Source: Streptomyces sp. B93
Lineage (GTDB): Bacteria > Actinomycetota > Actinomycetes > Streptomycetales > Streptomycetaceae
Assembly (NCBI RefSeq): GCF_018070565.1
Contig: NZ_JAGPXL010000014.1
Location: 124,001 to 188,000, forward strand
Length of the DNA: 64,000 nucleotides
Reading direction: 5' to 3'
The notes below the pieces were generated by a model. The model was not told the DNA's origin. It made no database searches and was given only the letters and a program-made list of their open reading frames with translations. Every line of letters begins with the position of its first letter. Positions within the stretch are counted from its first letter, which is position 1. Positions 17,052 through 24,502 of the stretch are shown here, in pieces. A program made the translations under genes and the position numbers.

Positions 17052-17920
17052 GCGCCGACACGACGCTCGCCGAGCGCACGGAGACGGCCCACGGCTACCG
17101 CGCGGGCCGCACCCTGCCGCTGCGGGTCGAGCTGATCCGCCAGCTGAAGCGGCGGCGCACGCTGGTCATGTTCGCCATCCTCGCTGCCCTGCCGTTCGTC
17201 CTCGTCGCCGCCTTCGCGATCGGCGGCGAGCCGGACGGCCGCGGCGACCGCATCACCCTGATGGACACGGCCACCGCGTCCGGCGCCAACTTCGCCGCCG
17301 TCAACCTCTTCGTCTCCGCGGGCTTCCTGCTGGTCATCCCCGTCGCCCTGTTCTGCGGGGACACGGTCGCCTCGGAGGCCAGCTGGTCCTCCCTGCGCTA
17401 TCTGCTGGCGGCGCCCGTGCCGCGCGCCCGGCTGCTGTGGTCCAAGCTCGTCGTGGGACTGGGCCTGAGCCTGGCCGCCATGGTGCTGCTGCCGGTGGTG
17501 GCGGTCGGCGTCGGCACGGTGGCCTACGGCTGGGGCCCGCTGGAGATCCCCACCGGCGGCTCACTGGAGGCGGGCACGGCCGCCGGGCGGCTGGTGATCG
17601 TCGTGGCGTTCATCTTCGTCTCCCAACTGGTCACCGCAGGGCTCGCGTTCTGGCTGTCCACGAAGACCGACGCCCCCCTCGGCGCGGTCGGCGGCGCGGT
17701 CGGCCTGACCATCGTCGGCAACGTCCTCGACGCCGTCACCGCCCTCGGCGACTGGCGGCACTTCCTGCCCGCGCACTGGCAGTTCGCCTGGGCGGACGCC
17801 GTCCAGCCCGACCCCGAGTGGTCCGGCATGATCCAGGGCACCGCGATTTCCATAACGTACGCCCTGGTCCTGTTCGCCCTGGCCTTCCGCGGCTTCGCCC
17901 GCAAGGACGTGGTCTCCTAG
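17048..17920 (+). CDS. ABC-2 type transporter permease
   Basis: A 290-residue membrane protein with about six hydrophobic segments, the first being LVMFAILAALPFVLVAAFAI. The segment SWSSLRYLLAAPVPRARLLWSK is typical of ABC-2 permeases that pair with a separate ATPase. The ATG overlaps the stop of the hydrolase-ATPase fusion (ATGA) with GGAGG just upstream, so the two proteins are probably made together and form one exporter. The substrate is unknown; the attached extracytoplasmic hydrolase domain suggests that an exported ester or peptide is processed as it emerges, but this is inference. Confidence 0.88.
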   Translation: MSADTTLAERTETAHGYRAGRTLPLRVELIRQLKRRRTLVMFAILAALPFVLVAAFAIGGEPDGRGDRITLMDTATASGANFAAVNLFVSAGFLLVIPVALFCGDTVASEASWSSLRYLLAAPVPRARLLWSKLVVGLGLSLAAMVLLPVVAVGVGTVAYGWGPLEIPTGGSLEAGTAAGRLVIVVAFIFVSQLVTAGLAFWLSTKTDAPLGAVGGAVGLTIVGNVLDAVTALGDWRHFLPAHWQFAWADAVQPDPEWSGMIQGTAISITYALVLFALAFRGFARKDVVS

Positions 17921-18041
17921 GTCACCGGAAGATCACCCACCGGTCTCAACGGCCCTGCTCCGTGCCCGCATCGAGACCCATCCGCAACGCCCCGTGCCGC
18001 ACCTTCCGGCATCCCGCGCCGTCACAGTCACAGAGACCGAC

Positions 18042-18130
18042 ACCGTCACTGGGACGGACACCGTCACTGGGACGGACACCGTCACTGGGACGGACACCGT
18101 CACTGGGACGGACACGTCGCTGGGACGGAC
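18042..18130. repeat. 18-bp tandem repeat with hairpin-forming units
   Basis: Four identical copies of ACCGTCACTGGGACGGAC (starts at 18042, 18060, 18078, 18096) are followed by a degenerate 17-base copy (18114-18130). Each unit contains CCGTC-ACTGG-GACGG, a 5-bp stem with a 5-base loop, so the array could form a series of small hairpins in RNA. It ends 24 bases before the vWA lipoprotein start, so it lies in that gene's leader or promoter. Confidence 0.9.
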
Positions 18131-18154
18131 ACCGACGCGCACCGGGGAGCCAAG

Positions 18155-19816
18155 ATGCAGCACGCCGAACCCGACGACCACCGGCGGCCCGCCCACCGCA
18201 CCGGCCGTCCCCGACCGCCCGCGGCGACGCCCGGCGGCGACCTGCGGGAGCACCCGCCGCCCCGGCGCGCCCCCGGGTCCGCCCGGCGGCTGCGGGCCGC
18301 GCTGACCGCGGCGGCGCTCGCGGGCGGTCTGCTGCTCACCGGCTGCGGCGGCAGCGGCGAGCCGAGCAACACGGCCGACCGGGGCGGCGCCCGCGAATCC
18401 CGCGGCGACGCCCCGCTGCCCGGCCCCGACCAGGGGTACGGCACCGGCGAGCGGGACAGTGACGGAAGCGGCGAGGACGACTCGCGCGAGGTCGCCCCCG
18501 CACCCGACTACCTCTCCACCTTCGCCCTCGACGTCGACACCGCCTCCTACGGCTACGCCCGCCGCACCCTCGCCGACGGACGGCTGCCCGACCCGTCGAC
18601 CGTCCGCCCCGAGGAGTTCGTCAACAGCTTCCGGCAGGACTACGAACGCCCGGACGGCAACGGCTTCTCCGTCACCGTCGACGGCGCCCGCACCAGCGAG
18701 GACGACTGGTCCCTGGTCCGGGTCGGCCTCGCCACCCGCCCGGCCGAGGACGACGGCGAACGCCCGCCCGCCGCCCTCACCTTCGTCCTCGACATCTCCG
18801 GCTCCATGGCCGAGCCCGGCCGTCTCGACCTCGCCAAGAAGTCCCTGGGCGTGATGACGGACCGGCTGCGCGACGACGACTCGTTGGCCCTGGTCACCTT
18901 CAGCGACGAGGCGGAGACCGTCCTGCCGATGACCCGGCTCGACGGCAACCGCGACGAGATCCACGACGCCATCGACGACCTGCGCACGGAGGCGTCCACC
19001 AACCTCGGCGCGGGCGTCGAGACCGGCTACGGGACCGCCGTGGAGGGCCTGCGCAAGGGCGCCACCAACCGGGTCGTCCTGGTCTCCGACGCGCTCGCCA
19101 ACACCGGCGACACCGACGCCGACACCATCCTCGAACGCATAGCCGACTCCCGCCGCGAGTACGGCATCACCCTGTTCGGCGTCGGCGTCGGCAGCGACTA
19201 CGGCGACGCCCTGATGGAACGCCTCGCCGACCGTGGCGACGGCCACACCGTCTACGTCTCCGACACCGACGACGCCTACGACGTCTTCGCGGAGCGACTC
19301 CCGCGCAACGTCGACCTCACCGCCCGCGACGCCAAGGCCCAGGTCGCCTTCGACCCCGAGACGGTCGCCGAGTTTTCCCTGGTCGGCTACGACAACCGGC
19401 GGGTCGCCGACGAGGACTTCCGCGACGACTCGGTCGACGGCGGCGAGATCGGCCCCGGCCACACGGTCACCGCGCTGTATGCGGTCCGCACCCGCTCCGG
19501 TGCCTCCGGCCACCTCGCCACCGCCACGGTCCGCTGGCTCGACCCCGACAGCCGCACCCCGCACGAGGAGACCGCCCAACTGGAGAGCGGCGCCCTGGAC
19601 GACTCCCGCACCACCGCCTCCGACCGCTTCCGGGTCACCGCCGTGGCCGCCTACTTCGCCGACGCCCTGCGCCGCGGCACCGACCACACCCACCTCCCCG
19701 GCGCCCTGGACCTGACCGACCTCACCGAGGAGGCCGAGGACCTGGCCGAGGAGACCGGCGACAGCGCGGTACGGCAGCTCGCCGAGGCGATCCGGCAGGC
19801 GGATGCGCTGAGCTGA
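18155..19816 (+). CDS. von Willebrand factor type A lipoprotein (YfbK-like)
   Basis: A 553-residue predicted lipoprotein. A basic N-terminal region of about 47 residues precedes the hydrophobic stretch and lipobox LLLTGC (Cys-64). It then has a YfbK-type N-terminal domain (YLSTFALDVDTASYGYARR), a vWA domain with MIDAS motif DISGSM near residue 212 and the later TEASTNLGAGVETGY, and a DUF3520-type C-terminal domain. It should sit on the outer face of the membrane and bind ligands through a metal ion. The ATG at 18155 has GGGGAGCC upstream. The long region before the lipobox is odd, but no better in-frame start is visible. Function within the family is poorly known. Confidence 0.88.
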   Translation: MQHAEPDDHRRPAHRTGRPRPPAATPGGDLREHPPPRRAPGSARRLRAALTAAALAGGLLLTGCGGSGEPSNTADRGGARESRGDAPLPGPDQGYGTGERDSDGSGEDDSREVAPAPDYLSTFALDVDTASYGYARRTLADGRLPDPSTVRPEEFVNSFRQDYERPDGNGFSVTVDGARTSEDDWSLVRVGLATRPAEDDGERPPAALTFVLDISGSMAEPGRLDLAKKSLGVMTDRLRDDDSLALVTFSDEAETVLPMTRLDGNRDEIHDAIDDLRTEASTNLGAGVETGYGTAVEGLRKGATNRVVLVSDALANTGDTDADTILERIADSRREYGITLFGVGVGSDYGDALMERLADRGDGHTVYVSDTDDAYDVFAERLPRNVDLTARDAKAQVAFDPETVAEFSLVGYDNRRVADEDFRDDSVDGGEIGPGHTVTALYAVRTRSGASGHLATATVRWLDPDSRTPHEETAQLESGALDDSRTTASDRFRVTAVAAYFADALRRGTDHTHLPGALDLTDLTEEAEDLAEETGDSAVRQLAEAIRQADALS

Positions 19817-19851
19817 GCCGGGCGGAGCCGAGCCGGGCGGCGTCCCTCCCA

Positions 19852-19877
19852 TTGACTCTTTCTTACTTGCGGGTAAG
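19852..19877 (+). promoter_or_regulatory. Candidate promoter and palindromic operator of the acyl-CoA synthetase
   Basis: TTGACT (19852-19857) could be a -35 element, and CTTAC-TTGCGG-GTAAG (19862-19877) is a short palindrome resembling TetR-family operators found before fatty-acid genes in actinobacteria. It lies about 40 bases before the ATG. The binding regulator is inferred, not seen. Confidence 0.45.
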
Positions 19878-19918
19878 TTCTTGTCGGGACAACGCCGTTC
19901 GCCGTACCGGGAGCCGCC

Positions 19919-21844
19919 ATGGGCGTACGCAGGGATCTGAAGCGGGCCAGGAAGCATGCCGCCCTCACCGACCGCACCGGCATCGAGCTGACCAGGGACG
20001 CGGACGGCACCGTGCGCGAGGTGCGGGCGGCACCGCTCGCACCCCGCCCGGCGGCGGGCAGCATCGCCGACATCCCGTACACCAACGCGGCCGAGGCCCC
20101 CGACGCGGTCGTCCTGCGCCGCCGTACCGACCGGGGCTGGCAGCCGGTGACCGCGCAGGACTTCGCCCGGGAGGTCACCGCGGTGGCCAAGGGCCTGATC
20201 GCGGCCGGGCTCGAACCGGGCGGCCGGGTCGCGCTGATGTCCCGCACCCGCTACGAGTGGACGGTCCTCGACTTCGCGATCTGGGCGGCGGGCGGCTGCG
20301 GCGTCCCGATCTACGCCACCTCCTCGGCCGACCAGGTGGAGTGGATCGTCCGCGACTGTGGCGCCCGATTCGTCGTCACCGAGACCGCCGAACACTCCGC
20401 CACGGTCACCACCGCCACCTCCGGCCACCCCGAACGCCCCCGCGTCTGGGAACTGGACGCGGGCGCGCTCGACGAACTCACCCAACTGGGACGGCACATC
20501 ACCGACGAGGAGGTCACCAAGCGCCGTACGGCGCTCACCCCCGACACCGTCGCCACCGTCTGCTACACCTCCGGCACCACCGGCCGCCCCAAGGGCTGCG
20601 TCCTCACCCACGCCAACCTGCACGCGGAGTCGGCGAACACGGTCGAACTGCTGCACCCCGTCTTCAAGGCCGTCACCCGCCAGGCCGCCTCCACCCTCCT
20701 CTTCCTGCCGCTCGCCCACATCCTCGGCCGCACCCTCCAGATCGGCTGCCTGCTGGCGCGGATCGAGACCGGCCACTTCCCGAGCGTCAAGCCCGACGAA
20801 CTCCGCCCGGCCCTCAAGGAGTTCCGGCCCACCTTCCTCGTCGGCGTCCCCTACCTCTTCGAGAAGATCCACGACACCGGCCGCGCCACCGCCGAGAAGC
20901 TGGGCCGCGGCGCCTCCTTCGACCGCGCCGACCGCATCGCCGTCCGCTTCGGCGAGGCCCACCTCAACAGGTTCCTCGGCACCGGCAAGGGCCCGGGCCC
21001 CGCCCTGTACGCCGCCTGGGCCCTGTACGACCTGCTGGTCTACCGCAGGGTCCGCAAGGAACTCGGCGGCCGCGTGCGCTACGCCATCAGCGGCGGCTCC
21101 CCCCTGGACCGCAACCTCAACCTGTTCTTCTACGCCGCCGGCATCCTCGTCTACGAGGGCTACGGCCTCACCGAGACCACCGCCGCCGCCACCCTCGTCC
21201 CGCCCCTGCGACCCCGCCCCGGCACGGTCGGCCTCCCGGTGCCGGGCACCTCGGTCCGGATCGCCGACGACGGCGAGGTGCTGCTCAAGGGCGGCATCGT
21301 CTTCGGCACCTACTGGAACGACCCCGAGGCCGCCGACGCCGTCCTCACCGACGACTGGTTCCACACCGGCGACCTCGGCTCCCTCGACCAGGACGGCTAC
21401 CTCACCATCACCGGCCGCAAGAAGGACATCCTCGTCACCTCCGGCGGCAAGAACGTCTCCCCGGCCGTCCTGGAGGACCGGCTGCGCAGCCGCTCACCCA
21501 TCGGCCAGTGCATCGTCGTCGGCGACAACCGCCCCTTCGTCGCCGCCCTCATCACCCTCGACCCCGAGGCCGTCGCCCACTGGCTGGCCGTACGCAAGCT
21601 GCCCGCCGACACCCCGCTCTCGGAGGTCGTCCGCGACGAACGCGTCCGCGCCGACGTCCAGCGGGCCGTCGACTACGCCAACGAGGCCGTCTCACGCGCC
21701 GAGTCCATCCGCGCCTTCACCCTCCTCACCGGCGAGTTCACCGAGGACAACGGCCTGCTCACCCCGTCCCTGAAGGTCAAACGCCATGCGGTGACGGAGG
21801 TCTACGCCAAGGAGATCGACGCCCTCTACGACGGCGGGCGCTGA
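19919..21844 (+). CDS. fadD: Long-chain fatty acid-CoA ligase (AMP-binding)
   Basis: Activates long-chain fatty acids to acyl-CoA through an acyl-AMP intermediate. The 641-residue protein has the P-loop-like TVCYTSGTTGRPKGC, the A5 motif YEGYGLTETTAAA, and the A7-A8 region DDWFHTGDLGSLDQDGY followed by ITGRKKDILVTSGGKN. Length and order match the long-chain branch rather than acetyl- or aryl-CoA ligases. The ATG at 19919 is preceded by CGGGAGCCGCC. It ends in a shared terminator with the convergent rodlin gene. The precise chain length is not predictable. Confidence 0.92.
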   Translation: MGVRRDLKRARKHAALTDRTGIELTRDADGTVREVRAAPLAPRPAAGSIADIPYTNAAEAPDAVVLRRRTDRGWQPVTAQDFAREVTAVAKGLIAAGLEPGGRVALMSRTRYEWTVLDFAIWAAGGCGVPIYATSSADQVEWIVRDCGARFVVTETAEHSATVTTATSGHPERPRVWELDAGALDELTQLGRHITDEEVTKRRTALTPDTVATVCYTSGTTGRPKGCVLTHANLHAESANTVELLHPVFKAVTRQAASTLLFLPLAHILGRTLQIGCLLARIETGHFPSVKPDELRPALKEFRPTFLVGVPYLFEKIHDTGRATAEKLGRGASFDRADRIAVRFGEAHLNRFLGTGKGPGPALYAAWALYDLLVYRRVRKELGGRVRYAISGGSPLDRNLNLFFYAAGILVYEGYGLTETTAAATLVPPLRPRPGTVGLPVPGTSVRIADDGEVLLKGGIVFGTYWNDPEAADAVLTDDWFHTGDLGSLDQDGYLTITGRKKDILVTSGGKNVSPAVLEDRLRSRSPIGQCIVVGDNRPFVAALITLDPEAVAHWLAVRKLPADTPLSEVVRDERVRADVQRAVDYANEAVSRAESIRAFTLLTGEFTEDNGLLTPSLKVKRHAVTEVYAKEIDALYDGGR

Positions 21845-21858
21845 ACGCGGCACGAACG

Positions 21859-21896
21859 GGGGCGGGGCCACCGGTTTCCTCCGGCGGCCCCGCCCC
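21859..21896. terminator. Bidirectional terminator between fadD and rdlB
   Basis: GGGGCGGGGCC (21859-21869) pairs perfectly with GGCCCCGCCCC (21886-21896), with further pairing inside. It lies between two convergent genes and could stop transcription from both sides. Confidence 0.75.
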
Positions 21897-21930
21897 ACGG
21901 CTGCTGGGCGCAGCTCAGTCCTTCGCTGCC

Positions 21931-22323
21931 TCAGTCCTCGCTGTTGTACGACAGGATCGACACGTCCTCCAGCAGGTGCGCCAGCGCGCCGTCACGCTTG
22001 GACTGCGTGGAGTTCTCGGTGCACTGCTGCGTCAACTCGTCCGACAGGATCGGCACGTTCTGGATCGGGATGAGGTTGACGACGCTGACGGGGACGTCGC
22101 TGACGGCGATGCACGGCTTGTTGAAGGAACCCTGGATGAGCGCCATCTGCGGGCTCATGTTCCCGTGGGTGGCCGAGTTGCCGTAGAACTGGGCGGCACC
22201 GTTGCCGTTCGCGAGGGCCGGGCCGCTGTCATCGCCGATCGCCATCGCCTGCGGAGCGGTGACAGCGGAAACGCCCATGGCGGACGCGGCGAGCGCCGCG
22301 GTGGCAACAACCTTCTTGATCAC
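21931..22323 (-). CDS. rdlB: Rodlin
   Basis: A 130-residue secreted rodlin, which assembles with chaplins into the rodlet layer on aerial hyphae and spores. The GTG at 22323 (AAAGGACTGCCA upstream) gives a Sec signal peptide ending at PQAMA, then the rodlin hallmarks IGDDSGPALANGNGAAQ, GNSATHGNMSPQMAL, NKPCIAV and QQCTENSTQSKRDGAL. The two cysteines of the family are present. It is divergent from the second rodlin, as rdlA/rdlB are in S. coelicolor; the A/B assignment rests on remembered gene order and may be swapped. A sigma-BldN-like promoter precedes it. Confidence 0.92.
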   Translation of the reverse strand: MIKKVVATAALAASAMGVSAVTAPQAMAIGDDSGPALANGNGAAQFYGNSATHGNMSPQMALIQGSFNKPCIAVSDVPVSVVNLIPIQNVPILSDELTQQCTENSTQSKRDGALAHLLEDVSILSYNSED

Positions 22324-22367
22324 TGGCAGTCCTTTCTGAGGAAACCCCGTCCACCGGAGCTCTCTGG

Positions 22368-22395
22368 TCAACTGCGCCTATGCAGTGTGGTTTCT
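22368..22395 (-). promoter_or_regulatory. sigma-BldN-like promoter of rdlB
   Basis: On the minus strand AGAAAC-(16)-AGTTGA matches the described sigma-BldN consensus CGTAAC-N16-CGTTGA at 4/6 and 5/6 positions. It ends 44 bases before the GTG. Confidence 0.6.
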
Positions 22396-22441
22396 CCCGT
22401 TCACCCGGTCGGCCCACATGCGGGCCAACCGGGTGAACCGC

Positions 22442-22469
22442 CGCAACTAATCCTGATTCACCGTGTTGA
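22442..22469 (+). promoter_or_regulatory. sigma-BldN-like promoter of rdlA
   Basis: CGCAAC-(16)-TGTTGA matches CGTAAC-N16-CGTTGA at 5/6 and 5/6 positions. It ends 43 bases before the GTG, almost the same distance as in the divergent rodlin gene. Confidence 0.7.
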
Positions 22470-22512
22470 TGAGGCCGTAGGACATGCGTCGCTACGAGGA
22501 AAGGAATGCGAA

Positions 22513-22902
22513 GTGCTCAAGAAGGCAATGGTCGCCGCGGCGGCCGCCGCTTCCGTCATCGGTATGTCGGTGGCGGCCGCTCCCCACGCGCTTGCCGTGG
22601 GCGACGACTCCGGCCCGGCCGTGGCCAACGGCAACGGCGCCGAGTCGGCGTTCGGCAACTCGGCGACCAAGGGCGACATGAGCCCGCAGCTCTCGCTGGT
22701 CGACGGGTCGCTCAACAAGCCGTGCGTCGGCCTTGAGGACATCAACGTCGCGGTGCTCAACATCGTGCCGATCCAGGATGTCCCGATCCTGTCGGACGAC
22801 CTGGCTCAGCAGTGCTCCGACAACTCCACCCAGGCCAAGCGCGACGCCGCTCTGTCGCACATCCTGGAGGACCTGTCGGTTCTGTCGGCCAACGGCGACT
22901 GA
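22513..22902 (+). CDS. rdlA: Rodlin
   Basis: A 129-residue secreted rodlin paralogous to the divergent gene. The GTG at 22513 (GAGGAAAGGAATGCGAA upstream) starts VLKKAMVAAAAAASVIG, a Sec signal ending at PHALA. The mature part has VGDDSGPAVANGNGAES, GNSATKGDMSPQLSL, NKPCVGL and QQCSDNSTQAKRDAALSH. Together with chaplins, rodlins organise amyloid fibrils into paired rodlets on the hyphal surface. The shared intergenic region contains back-to-back BldN-like promoters, so both are expected to switch on with aerial growth. Confidence 0.92.
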   Translation: MLKKAMVAAAAAASVIGMSVAAAPHALAVGDDSGPAVANGNGAESAFGNSATKGDMSPQLSLVDGSLNKPCVGLEDINVAVLNIVPIQDVPILSDDLAQQCSDNSTQAKRDAALSHILEDLSVLSANGD

Positions 22903-23179
22903 CCCGAATTCGGAAATCCCGGTGGAGTCCGGGTGGTCCGCAGCGGTATCGCGCGGGCGCCCGGGCTTTTCCGGAAAACCGGTCTCCGTCCGAATCGCCG
23001 GGGGGAAAAGTGTGGTGGCGCGGTGCGATCGGGTGAATTCCCGGGCGACCCGCGTTCCTCGGTTTCCCAATCCGTCTATCCCTCGTTCTACAGCCTGCCG
23101 GTCATGGTGCGAGCCATTGAAGCTGCGCTCGCTCGGCTTCGGCCGTCATAGGGGCATGACCGCAGAGAAGGGAAAGTTC

Positions 23180-23407
23180 ATGAAGAAATGCGCTGCTGTT
23201 GTCGCTGGCGCGATCATGGCTCTGGGCGCGGCCGCCCCGGCGTTCGCGGACGCGGGCGCCCAGGGCGCCGCCGTCGGGTCCCCGGGTTTCCTCTCCGGCA
23301 ACGTCGTACAGGTTCCCGTTCACATCCCCGTCAATGTGTGCGGCAACTCCCTGAACCTCGTCGCCGCGCTGAACCCGGCGTTCGGCAACGTGTGCGTCAA
23401 CAAGTGA
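23180..23407 (+). CDS. chpD: Short chaplin
   Basis: A 75-residue secreted chaplin that forms amyloid fibrils and lowers surface tension so aerial hyphae can leave the water layer. A Sec signal ends at PAFA. One chaplin domain follows: VGSPGFLSGNVVQVPVHIP, then NVCGNSLNLVAALNPAFGN with VCVNK at the end; the two cysteines of most short chaplins are present. The ATG at 23180 has AAGGGAAAGTTC upstream. The name is taken from the position next to rdlA and the long chaplin, as in S. coelicolor. A CATTGA lies 59 bases upstream where a BldN -10 would be, but no good -35 accompanies it. Confidence 0.92.
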   Translation: MKKCAAVVAGAIMALGAAAPAFADAGAQGAAVGSPGFLSGNVVQVPVHIPVNVCGNSLNLVAALNPAFGNVCVNK

Positions 23408-23516
23408 CGTCATAGCGCACCGGCTCGTCCGGCTGCGTCCTGGCCGGTCTCGGACGAGGGTTCGCTCACGTCCGAGGCCGGCCCAACCGTTTCTTCACAC
23501 CAGGAAGACCACGAGA

Positions 23517-24440
23517 TTGCGACAGACCCTGAGCAGGGGAATGGTCGCGGCGGCCGCCGCGACCGGCATTCTGTCCCTGTGCGGCAGCACCGCCCTCGCC
23601 GACTCGACGGCCGAAGGAGGCACCGGGCACTCGCCCGGGGTCGCGTCCGGCAACGACGTCCAGGCGCCGCTGAACGTACCGGTGAACGCCTGCGGCAACA
23701 CCGTCGACATCGTCGCCGCGCTGAACCCGGCCTTCGGCAACCGCTGCAAGACCGACGGCGGCGGCCACCAAGGCGGCCACCACGGCGGTGGCCATGATGC
23801 CGACCACGGCGGCGCCCACGGCGGCCACGGCGGCCAGGACAGCGGCAACGGCGGCCCCAGCAGCGGCCACGGCGGCAACGGCGGTCACAGCGGTGGCGGC
23901 GGTCACAGCGGTGGCGGCCACGGCGGTCACGGGCACGGTTCGGACGGCTCCTCCGCGCACGGCGGTGCCGTCGGCTCACCGGGTGTCGGTTCCGGCAACA
24001 ACGCCCAGGCCCCCATCGACCTGCCGGTCAACGCCTGCGGGAACACCATCGACGTCATCGGCCTGCTGAACCCGGCCTTCGGCAACGACTGCGGCCCCGA
24101 GGAGCCACCGGGATACGGCGAGACGCCCCCGACGACGCCCCCGGCCCACCCGCCGACGACGCCGCCGACGACGCCTCCGGCCTCGCCCCCCGAGAACAAG
24201 CCGCCCGCCGAGGAGGAGAAGACACCGCCCCCGACGAGCGAGCGGCCCCCCGCCGAGGAGGAACTGCCGCCCACCGGTGGCGAACAGCCCGGCCCCCCGC
24301 CGGGCGGCGGGCACCACGAGCCGCCCGCGCTGGCCGAGACCGGCAGCGGCACCGTGCTCGGTGCCTCCGCCGCGAGCGCCATGCTGATCGGCGGCGGCAT
24401 CGTGCTGTACCGCCGGGGACGGGCCGCGTCCCGTCGCTAG
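23517..24440 (+). CDS. chpA: Long chaplin with two chaplin domains and sortase signal
   Basis: A 307-residue cell-wall-anchored chaplin. The TTG at 23517 (AGGAAG upstream) starts a signal peptide ending at TALA. Chaplin domain 1 (about residues 38-80) ends with NPAFGNRC, a His/Gly-rich linker of about 70 residues follows, and chaplin domain 2 (about 150-195) ends with NPAFGNDC. A Pro/Thr/Glu wall-spanning region and LAETGS, a membrane segment and a basic tail make a class E (LAXTG) sortase signal. The next in-frame ATG (23541) would cut into the signal peptide. It lies 109 bases after chpD and may be co-transcribed. No sortase gene is in the window. Confidence 0.93.
   Translation: MRQTLSRGMVAAAAATGILSLCGSTALADSTAEGGTGHSPGVASGNDVQAPLNVPVNACGNTVDIVAALNPAFGNRCKTDGGGHQGGHHGGGHDADHGGAHGGHGGQDSGNGGPSSGHGGNGGHSGGGGHSGGGHGGHGHGSDGSSAHGGAVGSPGVGSGNNAQAPIDLPVNACGNTIDVIGLLNPAFGNDCGPEEPPGYGETPPTTPPAHPPTTPPTTPPASPPENKPPAEEEKTPPPTSERPPAEEELPPTGGEQPGPPPGGGHHEPPALAETGSGTVLGASAASAMLIGGGIVLYRRGRAASRR
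23755..23945 (+). repeat. His/Gly-coding low-complexity repeat within the long chaplin
   Basis: Imperfect repeats of GGCGGCCAC and GGCGGTCAC encode GGH/HGG runs joining the two chaplin domains. The imperfect units suggest slippage-driven length variation. The abundant histidines could bind metal ions. Confidence 0.85.
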
Positions 24441-24450
24441 AGAGCACACC

Positions 24451-24490
24451 GCGCCCCGGGTGACGACCGACGGTCCGTCACCCGGGGCGC
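24451..24490. terminator. Bidirectional terminator after the long chaplin
   Basis: A perfect 15-bp stem, GCGCCCCGGGTGACG (24451-24465) with its complement (24476-24490), and a 10-base loop lie between the chaplin and the convergent oxidoreductase gene. Confidence 0.85.
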
Positions 24491-24502
24491 CGTGCGTTGC
24501 GG

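Noticed and set aside
18042..18130. CRISPR array
   Set aside because: The repeats are contiguous with no unique spacers, and no cas genes are present.
17933..21364. 1143-codon open frame on the minus strand
   Set aside because: Antisense to the vWA lipoprotein and acyl-CoA synthetase, both with clear motifs; a shadow frame.
22967..22978. Perfect palindrome TTTTCCGGAAAA between rdlA and chpD
   Set aside because: It is short, about 200 bases from the chpD start, and has no associated promoter; it could be chance or part of an rdlA terminator, so it is not annotated.
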